From the NCBI GenBank assembly GCA_016647705.1, contig JAENRU010000279.1, positions 1 through 64,000 on the forward strand: a DNA stretch of 64,000 nucleotides. Direction: 5' to 3'. Source of the DNA: Eucommia ulmoides (Eukaryota > Streptophyta > Magnoliopsida > Garryales > Eucommiaceae). The notes below the pieces were generated by a model. It searched no databases. It was not told the DNA's origin and saw only the letters and a list, made by a program, of their open reading frames with translations. This document shows, piece by piece, positions 32,053 through 44,057 of the stretch. Both the position numbers and the translations under genes were made by a program. Numbering within the stretch: position 1 is the first letter of the stretch; each line of letters opens with the position of its first letter.

Positions 32053-35000
32053 ATGAATTTGAAGCAAATGGATCATAACGAACTTGAAGATAACTTACTT
32101 CTTGTTGGTGAGCCAAAGGTATACATTTTGGTGAAAGCATCTGTGTTTTCAAATCTTAGGTCGCGTTTGGTTTCATGGGATTGAAGCGTAAAAAAATTCA
32201 AATTTGCATGCGTTTATTTTCAATTCTAATTTCAAATATGGGCTACCAAACAAAACCTTAGCGTTCTTTAACTTCTTTCTTCTATCGTAATTTAATAGGG
32301 GTATCGAAATTTCAGTGAGTTGATTAGGAAGTTTCAACTTAAAACCAGATGTTTCTAAATAGAGTAGTTTCATTGATTTATATAGTGATTTGGACACTCT
32401 CAAATGATCGTTGCGAGATAGGAATTTAACACTTGTCCTTAATTGCGACCTTCGGTTTGCAAGGATGATTTGACTACGAGAGAAGAAAGATGAATTCATA
32501 TAATCTTACTTCTGATACCATGTTAGGACTTAGGAGGTTCCAACTTAAATTAATATGGTACCAAGTGGAGTATCTCTTTCGATTTATATACTTGTTTTAA
32601 AAACTTCTGACACAACCTTATTATAGTTTTAAAACCCTTCCAATAGATGCTATGTTCAACATTTACATATTTATGCCCCCTCCCCGCCACCACCATCCAT
32701 GTCACTGCCACCACCATCCCCGCTGCCGCCACCATCCATGCCACTGCCACCACCACTATCATTCTACAGTGATTTTTACTAGATTCTCGAGTTATTATTT
32801 TTGGCTTTATGGTGATTGAGTTGATTCATTTATTAACCTTAATATAGTCGTAAAAAAATTGCAATATATGTTAGTTTCTAATTTTATATATTTAGGCCAT
32901 TCCCCCTTCCCAACCACCACCACCACCCAACGGCAAATTTAGAAAATTGGTTGGGAGAGCTAATTTTCTAATTTTTGTAATTCAGGGGGACTTCTGTAAA
33001 ATTTTAAGAGAGTTTAATTGATTTTTTTTCTTCCTAAAAATAGGGGTAATAGTAAATTTTTTCGAAAGTCCAGAAAGGTGCTTGAATCCCCTTGAGCACT
33101 AACTAGCTCCCGCCACTGTGTCGACCACCACCATAGCATGATATGAGTACCCCCCCCCTCCCCCCTTCCACCGCCGCCATGCCGCCACCTTCAATGTGTG
33201 ACTGACTGACAAACACACTTTTTTTTTTTTTCCGGTGCAGCTACATGGGTCTATGTGCAAGATACTCTCTTCAATATATTCAAAAGTGTTGGCAATTTTT
33301 CCGAACCTAGAAGCGGCAAGGCCTAGAAGTACATCAGGCATTCAAGCATTATGTTGTTTGCACATAGCCCTTGAGAAGACCAAGGCCATTCTCCAGCATT
33401 GCTCTGAATGTAGTAAACTTTACCTGGTATGATTAATCATTTCCTTCTCCACTTGTAATACTTATGTAAGGGCTTGGGTGTAGTATTTTGGGAGAGGATT
33501 TGATTTTGATAAGGGGTTTTTAAAAAATTCATAAATTGAATTTTTCTTGTTTGGCTACTTTAAAAAGGAATTTATGTTTTTTTTTTTTTGAATTTCGAAA
33601 TGGGATTTTCCCGTGGAGTAAGTAAAATTTGATGAGTTTAAGGTAGCGTTTGGAAGCATGGAATTGAAGCCTCAAAATTGGATTTCGAAATGAACCCATT
33701 CAATTTTTATTTTTTTTCTAAATGTCTTTCATTTTCGATTCCAATTCCGAGCAGGGGCAAAGGGAAGGGGGGATTGGGGATGGCCCGGGCCATGGGAAAT
33801 TTTTGAAAAACTCTAGGGTTCTACGTGTATTGTATTTTACTTTTACCGCTTAAATTTGGGTGGTTGGTTCCACCCTGTTTCTGAGAGTCAAATTCCTTAC
33901 ATCCAAACGCTACCTAAGAGATGAGCAATATATTAACAAGAAGAATATATTCGTATCATGTAGGCTATAACGGGTGATTCTATCGTTATGAAATTCGAGA
34001 AGGCAAGAAGTGCTCTCGAAGATAGCCTTAAGAAGGTTGAAGACATTGTTCCCCAAGCCATCGGTTCTCAGGTAATGCTATCACAACCATTAAGTCTTAT
34101 AGGAAGAAACGGAACTCAAATTGGACAAGTAACTCAAAATTTATGAAAATAAAATAAAATTAAAACAGTCAGAAAAATTAAGAAACGAGTTTGGTGTCCA
34201 AAATATTCAAATGTTATGATTAGCATCTCCACAACATAAAAATTTGTAGGAAAAATTACATTTTGGTCCCTCAAATTTTTCGGTCGAACATTGTCAATGT
34301 TTTGCATAAAAAATAATTTGTGCTTAGCAATTGGCATATGATTTTCTAATGGTAATATTTCGTTATTTTATAGTTTCACTAAATTTAAGATATTTTCTCA
34401 AATTTTTGGGCTTGATTTTTTTTAAAATAGTTTATAGAAAATTTATTATTTAGTCTGGATAAACATTTTTATTATGAAATAATTGGTGATTAATCCTAAA
34501 TAGCGAATGTAACTTGTTATTAGTCTAAGTTTTGATTTAATTGCTTAAATTGTTTTTTGTTTTCATATTAATTCTGTATATGTTCATGTCTATGTAATAT
34601 TAATGTGTAATATTACTAAAATGTTACAAATTACGTGTAATTTTATTTTATTTTTGGTACAAAACATGAAAAAAAAAAAAAACACAAAAAACGAAAGAGT
34701 TAAGAGCACCTATCAAAGGTACTCACGTCTATTTCGGCCATGACAACTCTCTTCATATCTTCTGGGGGAGATTCAAGTATTTCCAAGTCTATTCTCCCGT
34801 TCACTCATTTTTTCGCAAGAAAGTCCGCACACTTTTTTTCTTCTCTAGGAGCAAAATGAATCAAGTAGTTTATGTTTTGAAAGACGTCTTTGCATTCTTC
34901 CATATACGTATAATTATGTTACATGTATTTGTGTAATATTTGTTATATTTAACAAATATATTTTACAACAAGTTAGATATAGTTAGATATATATGACTGT

Positions 35001-37598
35001 GAGAGTGCAACACGTATATTGTATTTTTCGTCTTTTTTTAATGCGCAAAATTAAAATATGAGTTGCAATTGCATATAGAATTTTTTTTAAATTGAGGATA
35101 AAACCTTGCAGTAGAAACATCCTTTTATTAATTCTTTTTTGTATTTTAATTAATATAAATTATAATATCTAATGCAAATTTAACACTAATAATATTTTTT
35201 TTTTCAGGTTTCCGAAATTGTAAGCGAACTTCAGGCGATCGAATTCTCGCTTGATCCGCCGGAGAAGCAAGTCGGCGACGAGATCATCGCTCTTCTCCAA
35301 CAACGAAAAAATTTCGATACCAACTCAAACGACACCAACAGCGAGCTCGAGTCGTTTCACATGGCGGCTTCTCGCCTCGGCATCACCTCCTCGAGATCTG
35401 CTCTCAGAGAGAGAAGAGCCCTCAAGAAACTCATCGAGAGGGCCCGAATCGAAGAGGACAAGCGTAAGGAATCGATCGTCGCCTACCTCCTACATCTGAT
35501 GAAAAAATACTCGAAAGTATTCAGAAACGATTTCTCCGACGATAATGATTCTCAGGGAGGTTCGACGCCGTGTTCTCCGACCGCCGGCGCTAATAATATC
35601 GCCCATGCCTTCGATCGCCAGCTGTCGAAGTTCAGTTCGTTCAATTTCCGGCCGAATTTCATGAGGTCGGATTCGGAACAGGTGTCCGTACCGCCGGAGG
35701 AGCTCAGATGTCCGATCTCGCTCCAGCTGATGTACGATCCGGTGATAATTTCTTCCGGTCAGACGTACGAACGGATCTGCATCGAGAAATGGTTCAACGA
35801 CGGACACAACACCTGCCCTAAAACCCAACAGGTACTCTCTCACCTCTCTCTAACCCCTAATTACTGCGTCAAAGGCCTGATCGCCAGCTGGTGCGAGCAA
35901 AACGGAGCTCCGATCCCCGACGGCCCGCCGGAATCGCTAGATCTAAACTACTGGAGACTCGCGTTCTCCGAGAGCGAGTCTCTGAATTCGAAATCCGTCG
36001 GATCGTGCAAGGTGAAAGGGGTGAAGGTGGTTCCATTGGAGGACGAACCAGAGGTTGATTTGTTGGGCGTGTTGTGTAAAGAAGATGAAGATTTTGAGAG
36101 GAAGTGCGAGGTGGTGGAGAAGATAAGGCATTTGTTGAAGGATGATGAAGAAGCAAGGATTTATATGGGTTCTAATGGATGTATTGAAGCTCTGCTTCGA
36201 TTTCTGGAATCTGCTGTTCGTGAAAGGAAAGAGGCGGCTCAAGAAATTGGAGCTATGGCTTTGTTCAATCTTGCTGTTAACAATAACAGGTATTTTTTTA
36301 AAAAAAAAAACTTAACCGTTAGATCAATGGCTGAGCTGATTTTCGGATTTGCCTGAATTTTTAGGGATTAATACCTGCAAAACTTACGATAAACTACCGA
36401 CGTGATATCGACCAATTACTATACTCTCTGCCGTGAGAATAAATTAATCAAGTATGTAATCATGTAAGAATCAAATGTAAAATATAACCTGTAAATTATT
36501 ATATTTATCTCTGTGATTTGGAAAGAATAATATCACTGTGCTTTGGGAAAAATAATATTTCTACGGTTTGGGGAGAAAAATATCTCCTTAATTTAGAGAA
36601 AATAATTCAAATTGAACCCGATCCAAATGTTACGTCATTATGAACTGAAATTTCTTGATCCGATTTGATAATTATTTATTAATCACACTGTACCCATTTA
36701 AGCCTATTTTGACATTGATTCACTGGGTCTTGATATACGGGTTTGTCTTGTGATTTTTATCCTCATCAATTTCGATGGCGAAATTCTCAAATTTATTGTT
36801 TTTCTTTTCCTCAGGAACAAGGAAATGATGCTATCGGCGGGAGTACTTGAATTGCTGGAAAAAATGATTGAAAATTCCAACTCTACCGGATCAGCAAGCG
36901 CCCTCTACTTAAACCTCTCTTGCCTCGATGAGGCCAAGCCCGCTATCGGTTCAGGCCGAGCCGTCCCCTTCTTAATCCAACTACTTCGGGCCAAAACCGA
37001 CCCGCAATGCAAACTCGATGCCCTCCACACCCTCTACAATCTCTCAACCCACCCACCCAACATCCCACATCTCCTCTCCTCCGACATAGTAAATGACCTT
37101 TACGCCCTTATCGCACAAAACGATGACCACCGTTGGATCGAGAAATCGATAGCTGTCCTCGTGAACTTGGCTTCGAGTGTATTGGGCAAAGAGAGGATCA
37201 TTTCGACTCCGGGCCTCATATCCAGGCTTTCGGGCCTATTGGACATTGGCGGGCCTGTTGAGCAAGAACAAGCAGTGGCTTGTTTGCTAACATTGTGTAA
37301 TGGGGATGAGAAGTGCAGCGAAATGGTTTTGCAAGAAGGGGTAATTCCGTCATTAGTGTCGATATCGGTGAACGGGACAGTCAGAGGGAAACAGAAGGCG
37401 CAAAAACTTTTGATGCTCTTCAGGGAGCAACGGCAGCGGGATCCATCGCCAGCTAGGATTTTACCAAGGCCTGAAATTGCTGACGTGGAAATACAGGCTT
37501 ACGAGATGAAGCCATTGTCGAAATCGGTTTCGAGGAGAATTGGCCGGGCCTGGAGCTTCTGGTCGAAGAACAAGAGCGCTTCCGTTCATCGATTTTGA
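32053..37598 (+). CDS. PUB45: U-box/ARM-repeat E3 ubiquitin ligase (PUB6/PUB45 clade)
   Basis: Five coding exons (32053-32118, 33241-33426, 33964-34071, 35208-36289, 36815-37598) give 741 residues with consistent phases. The N-terminal U-box-N helical region has RPRSTSGIQALC, CSECSKLYL and FEKARSALEDSL. The U-box (about 281-355) has ELRCPISLQLMYDPVI, SGQTYER and HNTCPKTQQ. ARM repeats fill the C-terminal half, with MALFNLAVNNNR, ALYLNLSCLDEAKPAIG and LDALHTLYNLSTHPPNIP. The U-box binds E2 enzymes and the ARM repeats bind substrates. From remembered sequences the closest Arabidopsis proteins are PUB45 and PUB6; which one is the orthologue is not settled. The start could also be the second ATG at 32068, which matches the usual N-terminus better. 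Intron 3 holds a LINE remnant and intron 2 a MITE. Expression probably starts near 30.71 kb with a leader intron. Confidence 0.93.
33640..33917. mobile_element. MITE of the GGTAGCGTTTGG family in the U-box gene intron 2
   Basis: It begins TAAGGTAGCGTTTGGAAGCA and ends ATCCAAACGCTACCTAAG, inverted ends of about 15 bases. Relatives are at 32158-32262, 50019-50331, 54335-54626 and 55667-55816. The middle of this copy includes extra unrelated DNA. Confidence 0.7.
34700..34880 (-). mobile_element. LINE remnant, RNase H tail
   Basis: On the minus strand the translation carries FAPREEKKCADFLAKK followed, after a stop, by LEILESPPEDMKR. This is the C-terminal pattern of the RNase H domain in plant non-LTR retrotransposons (PREGNRCADFLA...LEILE.PP). 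Only about 60 codons remain, with an in-frame stop. It lies in intron 3 of the U-box gene in antisense orientation. Confidence 0.6.
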
Positions 37599-39321
37599 GT
37601 GTTCGGTGTAAATATATGTCTGTGTATAAGGGCATGTATACATACATGTATATATATATATATATGTATGTATTTATTCACTTACAGATTTTTCTACAGG
37701 AAGAGATGTACAGGCCTTTATGGGTAGGGTTTAAAAATGTAAAGATGTTTATTCTACAAATCAAAACATATTTTACATTTTAGACTTTTTTTATTATTGA
37801 ATGGTCAGAGACATTTCAAACCGTTTAGATTTTATTGAGAAATTAAGGTAGTATTTGGTAAGTGTTTTTACTCTTTTGTTTTTACCTCGAATAGCTTGGG
37901 ATGAAAATTTTGTTTCTGTTCTGAAGTATTCCATGAATAGAAGCATGTTTAAACACGTTTGGTTGTAACATTTGTTCTTCTTTATTTTTTTAAAAATATT
38001 TAACAATAAATATACATATTTATAAGCTGCAGTGGTTATAGCGGCTGGCGAGTGGTGGTGGAAATAGTTCTGTGCAAGTAGAGACATAAATCAGGAAAAG
38101 AAAACATGTTAACCAAATCCGTTTCTATACACTAATCCAAAAAATTTCGTGAAAATATAATTTGAATGCCTAGATGCCAATATTTGAATTATTCTCTGTG
38201 GAGAGTTCTTAAGATGAAATCACTATGGCATTTAATTATTTACAACTATATATTACTAAAAATAATTAACTTCAACTTATACTTTTAATAGATTTAATTG
38301 TTATTGTTGTTATACTTTTAGTAGACCTCAACCATCGGTTTCACTTTCTGTCGGTTGAAATTAAATTTAACTATCTAAAAGAATTTAACTTAATTAAACT
38401 TTACTACCTTTACAATTTAATCAATGAACTTACACAGGTCTGTTTTACTTTTTATGTTTTCAGTTGAATTCAACAATAGTTCCCCCCCTCCAAAAAAAAA
38501 AAAGAAGAAGTTGAATTCAACTCTTTATACTATTTAGTTAATTTTAGCTTATGATATACTTGAACGAAACTAGAGATGACAAAAAAAATCGAACAGACGG
38601 GTAATCGAGAGAAATCGAATCGAATGGTCCAGGTTGAAACCGACTAAATGCTTTTAGTTTTGGTTTTCAATTTAGAAACCAAAGCGGTTTTAGTTTTGAT
38701 TTTGGGATAGTAACCACATAACCGAACCGTGTAACTAATATATATATATATATATATATATTATTTTTAATTTATTTAATATTTATAGTTTCATCCCCAT
38801 TTTTATTTATTTACACTTTTAACCCTTTTAATTTACACTTTAATTTATTTTTAATTTATGTTGAAGACTATTTTTATATAATTGGTTTTGTAAACTGTAT
38901 GATTTTGAAGATTGTTTTTATATAATTGGTTTTACTATTGATTTTTAGTTATTTTAAAGAGTGTATGCTTTGGAAAATATTTAAAATTAATAGTGAATTG
39001 TCGTTCACGACTGCGGTTGCGGTTTTAGTTTTGATTTTTTATAAAATTTAAAATTTTTAAACGATTTCGCGATTTTGGTTTTAGTTTTGGCTAAAATTAA
39101 ACGGTCCGGTTTTAAAATCGTTTAAAAAAACCCTGCGGCTTTGATTTTGATTTTGATTTTACATATCTTAAACGAATTTGCTTTCTTGCATGAAACCAAG
39201 TCGAACCCAAACCCGAACCCGAGCCCGAGCCGTTGACATCCCTAAACGCAACTTCAGATATTTCTTCATTAATCATGTTTTTATCTTTTCATCATTTAAA
39301 GATTGATTAAAGCAAATAAAA
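37599..39321. other. gene-free stretch downstream of the U-box gene
   Basis: It holds the U-box gene 3' flank with a TATA/TG microsatellite at about 37640-37670, unremarkable AT-rich DNA, and the hAT-type element at 38571-39244. No gene is seen. Confidence 0.6.
38571..39244. mobile_element. non-autonomous hAT-type element (674 bases)
   Basis: The left end TAGAGATGACAAA and the right end GTTGACATCCCTA are inverted repeats. Flanks AACGAAAC (38563-38570) and AACGCAAC (39245-39252) are an 8-base target duplication with one difference, as hAT transposases make. Subterminal regions carry repeated GGTTTTAGTTTTG words and near the right end CCCGAACCC. An (AT)n run lies near 38740. It has no transposase. 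Confidence 0.75.
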
Positions 39322-39384
39322 AGTCGTCGGAAAATGACGTCAATAACCGAAGGCCCGTCTAGCTCTTTTTGTCAGCAAAGAAAG
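39322..39384 (+). repeat. truncated duplicate of the tRNA-Lys 5' region
   Basis: GTCGTCGGAAAATGACGTCA, then AGGCCCGTCTAGCTC and TTTTTGTCAGCAAA, repeats the 5' flank and first 14 bases of the tRNA gene 61-63 bases downstream. The rest of the tRNA, including both internal promoter boxes, is missing, so it cannot be expressed. Confidence 0.8.
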
Positions 39385-39415
39385 TGATCGGAAAATGACG
39401 TCAACAAACAAAAAG

Positions 39416-39488
39416 GCCCGTCTAGCTCAGTCGGTAGAGCGCAAGGCTCTTAACCTTGTGGTCGTGGGTTCGAGCCCCACGGTGGGCT
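39416..39488 (+). tRNA. tRNA-Lys(CTT)
   Basis: The 73-base sequence folds as a cloverleaf. The acceptor stem GCCCGTC pairs with GGTGGGC (two G-T pairs). The anticodon stem is CAAGG/CCTTG with loop CTCTTAA and anticodon CTT, and the T arm is CGTGG GTTCGAG CCACG-like. A-box TAGCTCAGTCGG and B-box GGTTCGAGCCC are intact and there is no intron. The upstream CAACAAACAAAAA fits the plant CAA start motif, and TTTT follows shortly after the 3' end. Confidence 0.97.
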
Positions 39489-39489
39489 C

Positions 39490-39493
39490 TTTT
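39490..39493 (+). terminator. RNA polymerase III T-run
   Basis: Four T residues stand two bases after the mature tRNA end, in CTCTTTTG, the usual short Pol III stop signal. Confidence 0.65.
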
Positions 39494-39809
39494 GTCTTTT
39501 CCTTTTTACTTTTTTTGCCCCCCTTCAAAAAAAAAAGTCTTCCTTTTGTCAGCAATTTCACGCCTGACTACCAAACCAAAGTAAAGTCGTTTCCTTTCCT
39601 TCTCATCAATCAACCACCATCTCCCTTATACTTCACCCCACCTCCACTTCTCGATAATTTAATAATTGAATGAAAAATTTAACACCAGGATATTTTGTTA
39701 GTTCAAGTGCGGGTTAACTAGAGAGAGAAATAAATCTAAAAAAACTTAGGATAAAACTATTAGCACTGATTTGATGACATTGAACTTGACTGAAGAGATA
39801 ACCCTTGAT

Positions 39810-40855
39810 CATAGTTGTTAAAAGCTCTAGGCGCACCGAGGCGCATGAGGTCCCTTGGAGCCTAGGCACTAGGCACAAGTTGAGGCGCTAGCCTGAGCGA
39901 CGCCAGGCACACATCATTTAAAAATAAATAAAAAAATAAAATATCACACTAATATATTGCAAATTTAAAATTAAAATTATTATTAAATTTCAATTATAAA
40001 AAATAAAACACACTCTCAAATAAAACACTCTCAAGTGAGAGTAGCATGTGAGACAAATAAATAAGAATAATTAACTAATAAAATTTTCAAATAAATTCAA
40101 TTCATCAATATTCTAAATATTTCATTCAAAAACTCCAAATAGAATTCTTTAAACATCCACGAACAAAGAGCAAATACAAATACTTAAATAAATATGTACC
40201 CAACTGGACTATGTTAACAAATACTGATAAATAAATATGTACCCCAAAAAAAATTATTTAACTAAATTTTGTTAACTAAATTAAATCACTCAAACAAACA
40301 AACAAGGAACAAAAGGAGAAGTACAAAAATTACTTAATTAAATTTTGTTAACTAAATTATGGTAACAAATACTTAATACACACAAAAAAATAATAATAAT
40401 AATAACTATTAATTAACAGAGCACATCCCTGGACGTTGAGCAGCAACAAGCAGCCTAGTCGGAGCAGAGCAATGACGTCGAGCAACAACAAAATGGAGAA
40501 GATGAATTCGAAACTGATTTCGAAGGTAAAATCGATGGAGAAGATGAATTCGAAGGAGAAATCGAAGCAGAGAGAAATCGAAGTGTATGCGAAGCTGAAA
40601 TCGAACATCGAAGATCAAATCGAGGCTGACATCGAAGGAGCGGACGAAGGAGCTCTTCGTGGGAGGCTAGGGTTAACACAGAAAAAAATGAAAATACCAG
40701 AGGCGCGACTCAGTCGCACGTTGCGACTGTCGACTAGGCTCATAAAGCGCTCGCCTTCTTGATGTCCGTCGCCTAGGGTTCGTCTAGGCGCAGACCCCTC
40801 GACTCGCAACGCCTAGCGCCTGGGCGCGCGCCCAGGTGCGCCTTTGACAACTATG
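39810..40855. mobile_element. non-autonomous hAT-type element (1046 bases) with exact target duplication
   Basis: The ends CATAGTTGTTAAA and TTTGACAACTATG are inverted repeats. CCCTTGAT stands on both sides (39802-39809 and 40856-40863), an exact 8-base target duplication. Both subterminal regions are packed with GGCGC and CTAGGCG words, probable transposase-binding repeats. The left part of the interior is very AT-rich. The right part has a repeated TCGAAG/GAGAAGATGAATTCGAAG block that leaves an accidental open frame (40436-40762). It has no transposase gene. Confidence 0.85.
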
Positions 40856-40863
40856 CCCTTGAT

Positions 40864-41641
40864 CGTTCATTATGACGTAAATAGATTCATGTAATCGATC
40901 CTACTTAAGTGGAATAAAGATTTAGTTGTTGTATTAAAAAGTAAAAGTAAATAAAATATTACTCCTTGAAGTGAAAAGAGATAAAAAATAAAATTAAAAC
41001 TATATTCTTCTAAATTCAACACAATCCTCAATCATGAACAACAATACAAACTATATATATACTCACATACATACATATAGACCTTCTTTTGTTCGTTATT
41101 TCTAATTCTAATCATCATTTTTTTAACCCCACCAAAAACCCATATATATAATCCACCCTAATGTGGATATAACTTCACTACTACAATCTAATACACACAT
41201 AATTTTCTCTCCTATATATAATTTTGGGCAACATCAGCTAATACACTCCTTTCTCCTTTTTATTTAATGTCAAATTATCCCCCCAAAAAAACAACATATT
41301 GACTTTAGACTTATATTTCAAATTCCAATCCCCAAAATACATTTTAATTAATATAAAGAACAAAGATAAGAACAAATTACATATAGCAGTGTGTTTTGGT
41401 TTTTAAGTGTTGTTGAGTTTAGCACTCATCAACCAACATTTGATAGGGTTCTTATTTTGTTATTTCATATTGATTAATATATATTTTAGAAATTTAGTAA
41501 TAATTTTAAAAATATTTTATAAAATGATTGGGGTTTGAGATATAATTCTAAATTCAACATGCTATTTTTTCGGTAATTTTAACATAAAATAAAAGGCAGA
41601 AAGGAGTGTATTAGTTGATAATGACGAGTGAGCGAATATAG
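40864..41641. other. gene-free stretch with a MITE at the 3' side of the unknown gene
   Basis: It is AT-rich DNA with no gene. Most of the right half is the inverted-repeat element at 41234-41622. Confidence 0.6.
41234..41622. mobile_element. MITE of about 390 bases
   Basis: ATCAGCTAATACACTCCTTT on the left pairs with AAAGGAGTGTATTAGTTGAT on the right. The match continues inward through CTTTTTATTTAATGTC-type sequence for about 45 bases. No clear target duplication is visible. The right end is about 20 bases from the stop codon of the neighbouring gene. Confidence 0.75.
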
Positions 41642-44057
41642 TTACCTCATAAGCCAATTTGTCTCGAATAGATCAAGAAGCGGTTGCTCTGCCATTTTTT
41701 CAGAGCTTTCCGCCTCGCTCGCTCCAACCTTTTCTTTGCCCTCATCAATGGCTTCCTCTACTTCCTTCTCCGTTTTCACTTCACTCTCTCTCTCCTTCTT
41801 CTCCGTTTTTACTTCACTCTCACTCTCCAACTTCTGCGTTTTTACTTCACTCTCACTCTCCAACTTCTGCGTTTTTACTTCACACTCTCTCCCTGCCATT
41901 TCATCATCGAATGTCTCATCTTCATCTTGTGGTTTTTTCTTTTCGAGAGATGATTTGGGCATATCATCATACTTTTCATCATTGGATGGGTTAACAATGG
42001 AGGATTCAGGTTGATCCTCTGTTTTAGACTCAGCAATTGTAGGTTCATACGTTGAATACGCCAAATTCTCGCCTTTTTCATCTGTGTCCACTGTTTCTGA
42101 GCCGATGGTAGGCTCTTCTGAGCTCGTATCAACCATAATCTCCTTCTCTTTTACGCTAGCGGATCCAAATTCGTTCAGAAAAGATATCAAAACCTTTAAC
42201 CCCGACACCAGAAGGAGCAAAGCCCCGCTTTTGAACGGAACCTCTTGCATAATCACGGGAAACTTTTCGAAAATTTCGTCCAATTTTCCGGGTAGCGTCT
42301 CAGTGAATTTCACGAGATCGTCTGCCTTGTTGAATAGGTGAATTGATGGCGGAAAGACGATCTCGGTCGCGTGTTCGACGGCTAGGATGAAATCATCAGT
42401 GAAGGAGAGGGCCGATAGGGATCGTTCTTGGATGGTGTGGATGATTGGAAAAAATAGACCGATCAATTTGGCAACCCGTTTAGAAATGGATCCTATAGGC
42501 CCACTTAGTTCTTGCGCTTTGGAGAAAAATTTCTCGACAATTGTTAACATTGATACTCCAAATGTGTGTAATGGGCGTCGTCTAGGGCAAACACTGGATA
42601 CCACTGGTTCCTGAGAAATTTAAGGACGTGTTTGGTTATACAATTTAACACTTAAACTTGAATAAATTAAGTACGTTACATAAAAAAATAAAGCAACCAC
42701 TTAAAAATGGGTCAAAATTTTAAGCGAAATGCACGCGACTTGTCACAAAACTATAATTTTTTCATTATTACAAGTATCATCAACTATAATCATTAGAAAA
42801 TATAGAGAAAAATAACATCAAATTATAGAGAAAGAAAGTACATATTAAAATAAAATTATTTAATAAGTTCAGTATTTAATAGCTTTCAACACTTAATTTT
42901 CAGTCTTATGGAAGAGGGCAATGACATCAAGTCTTCATCAAGCTTGAAGTTATAACTTGCATGAAATACGGTTCTTACATGTAAAATGAATTCCTCCATG
43001 ATAAGCACCGTAACTTTAATTTCTTAAGAACTGGAATGCAGCAAACATATATATATATATATATACACACACACATATATATATATAGAGAGAGAGAGAG
43101 TTTGAGCTACAAAACTATGGAAAAACTTGACATATACAGAAAGCGGATTATAAGTAGAGATTGTAAATATTTAGGGTTTGTTTGGTTGGATGAAAAATGA
43201 ATAGAAAAGAAAATGAAATGGAAAAAAAAAACATGTTTGGTTGGCTAGAAAATGAAAGGGAAAAGAAAATAGGATGAATAAAACACATTTTTCGAGACAA
43301 TTTTTTTTCTTTACAAATTTCGGAGGAAAATGGAAGAAAAATAGTTAAAGGTGTCAAAATTACAATTATACTTCTAATAATAGATTTTTTAATTTATTTT
43401 TGTAATATACGGAGGCAAAATAGTAAATTATAACAAAGTGAACCCAGCCAAACAAGAAGAAGAAGAAGAAGAAGAAGCAGCAGCAGCAGCATATGATTCT
43501 TCAGAACTCTATTGAAGTTGAAAATTGCATAATCTGAGAGATCGCGATCGAACAGGAAAAGAAGAAATTAAAGAGACGTGACGAAGTTTTTTTAATTTTT
43601 TTCAAATTACAAAGCGTGAATTCAAAAAAACTCAAATTTCTAAGTTTAACAGGCAAAAATTCTCGATACGCAACAATTATTCATGAAAAACAAAACTCAA
43701 ATTTCAGAGCCTGAATTCATGAAACCTAAGCCTCAAATTTCGAAGTATAACATCCATAATTTCACGATACGCAACAATTTTCACGAAAACAAAGCTCAAA
43801 TTTCAGAACTCCATTAGAGCGGAAAAATTGCATAATCTGACACATCGCGATCGAAAACTAGAAGAAGAAATTTAAAAGACGTAACGAAGTGTTTCAAATT
43901 TCAGAGCCTAAATTCATGAAAAAACCTAAACCTCAAATCTCTAAGTTAAAACATCCAAAATTTGACGATACGCAACAATTATTCATCAAAAAAACAAAGC
44001 TAATATTTCAGGTTCAAGTACACATACCTTCACCGGCAAAGACGATGGCGAATCCAT
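41642..44057 (-). CDS. plant protein of unknown function with acidic repeat tail
   Basis: Two coding exons are proposed. 44057-44028 encodes MDSPSSLPVK and ends AAG/GTATGTG. 42610-41642 begins after TTTCTCAG and runs on as EPVVSSVCPRRRPLHTFGVS. Together they give 332 residues with phase 0. Residues 30-160 are well ordered, with SGPIGSISKRVAKLIGLFF, HTIQERSLSALSFTDDF and a hydrophobic segment at 139-155 before NEFGS. I recall similar plant proteins but no assigned function. From about 165 on the chain is acidic and low-complexity, with an 11-residue repeat (SEVKTQKLESE) from a 33-base minisatellite. The last codons before the stop contain ATGAG/GTAACT, so a further 3' exon is possible. Intron 1 is 1.4 kb and repeat-rich. 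Exon 1 is short and inferred from phase and position, so the N-terminus is less certain than the rest. Confidence 0.75.
41771..41886 (-). repeat. 33-base minisatellite inside the coding exon
   Basis: CGTTTT.ACTTCACTCT recurs at 41771, 41804, 41837 and 41870, exactly 33 bases apart, so the frame is kept and the protein gains an 11-residue acidic/basic repeat. The two middle units are nearly identical. Confidence 0.9.
42611..44027 (-). other. intron 1 of the unknown gene with repeats
   Basis: It contains a GTTTGGTTGG-type MITE remnant (43172-43445), a trinucleotide run of AAG then CAG units at about 43458-43492, and three decayed direct copies between about 43540 and 44000. The copies share TAAAAGACGTAACGAAGT, CATGAAACCTAA, TCAAATTTC and CGATACGCAACAATT. 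An AT/CA and GA microsatellite lies at 43050-43100. Confidence 0.65.

Noticed and set aside
40436-40762. Open frame of 108 codons rich in Lys, Glu and Ser
   Set aside because: It lies inside the hAT-type element, arises from repeated TCGAAG/GAAGATGAATTCG words and has no known domain.
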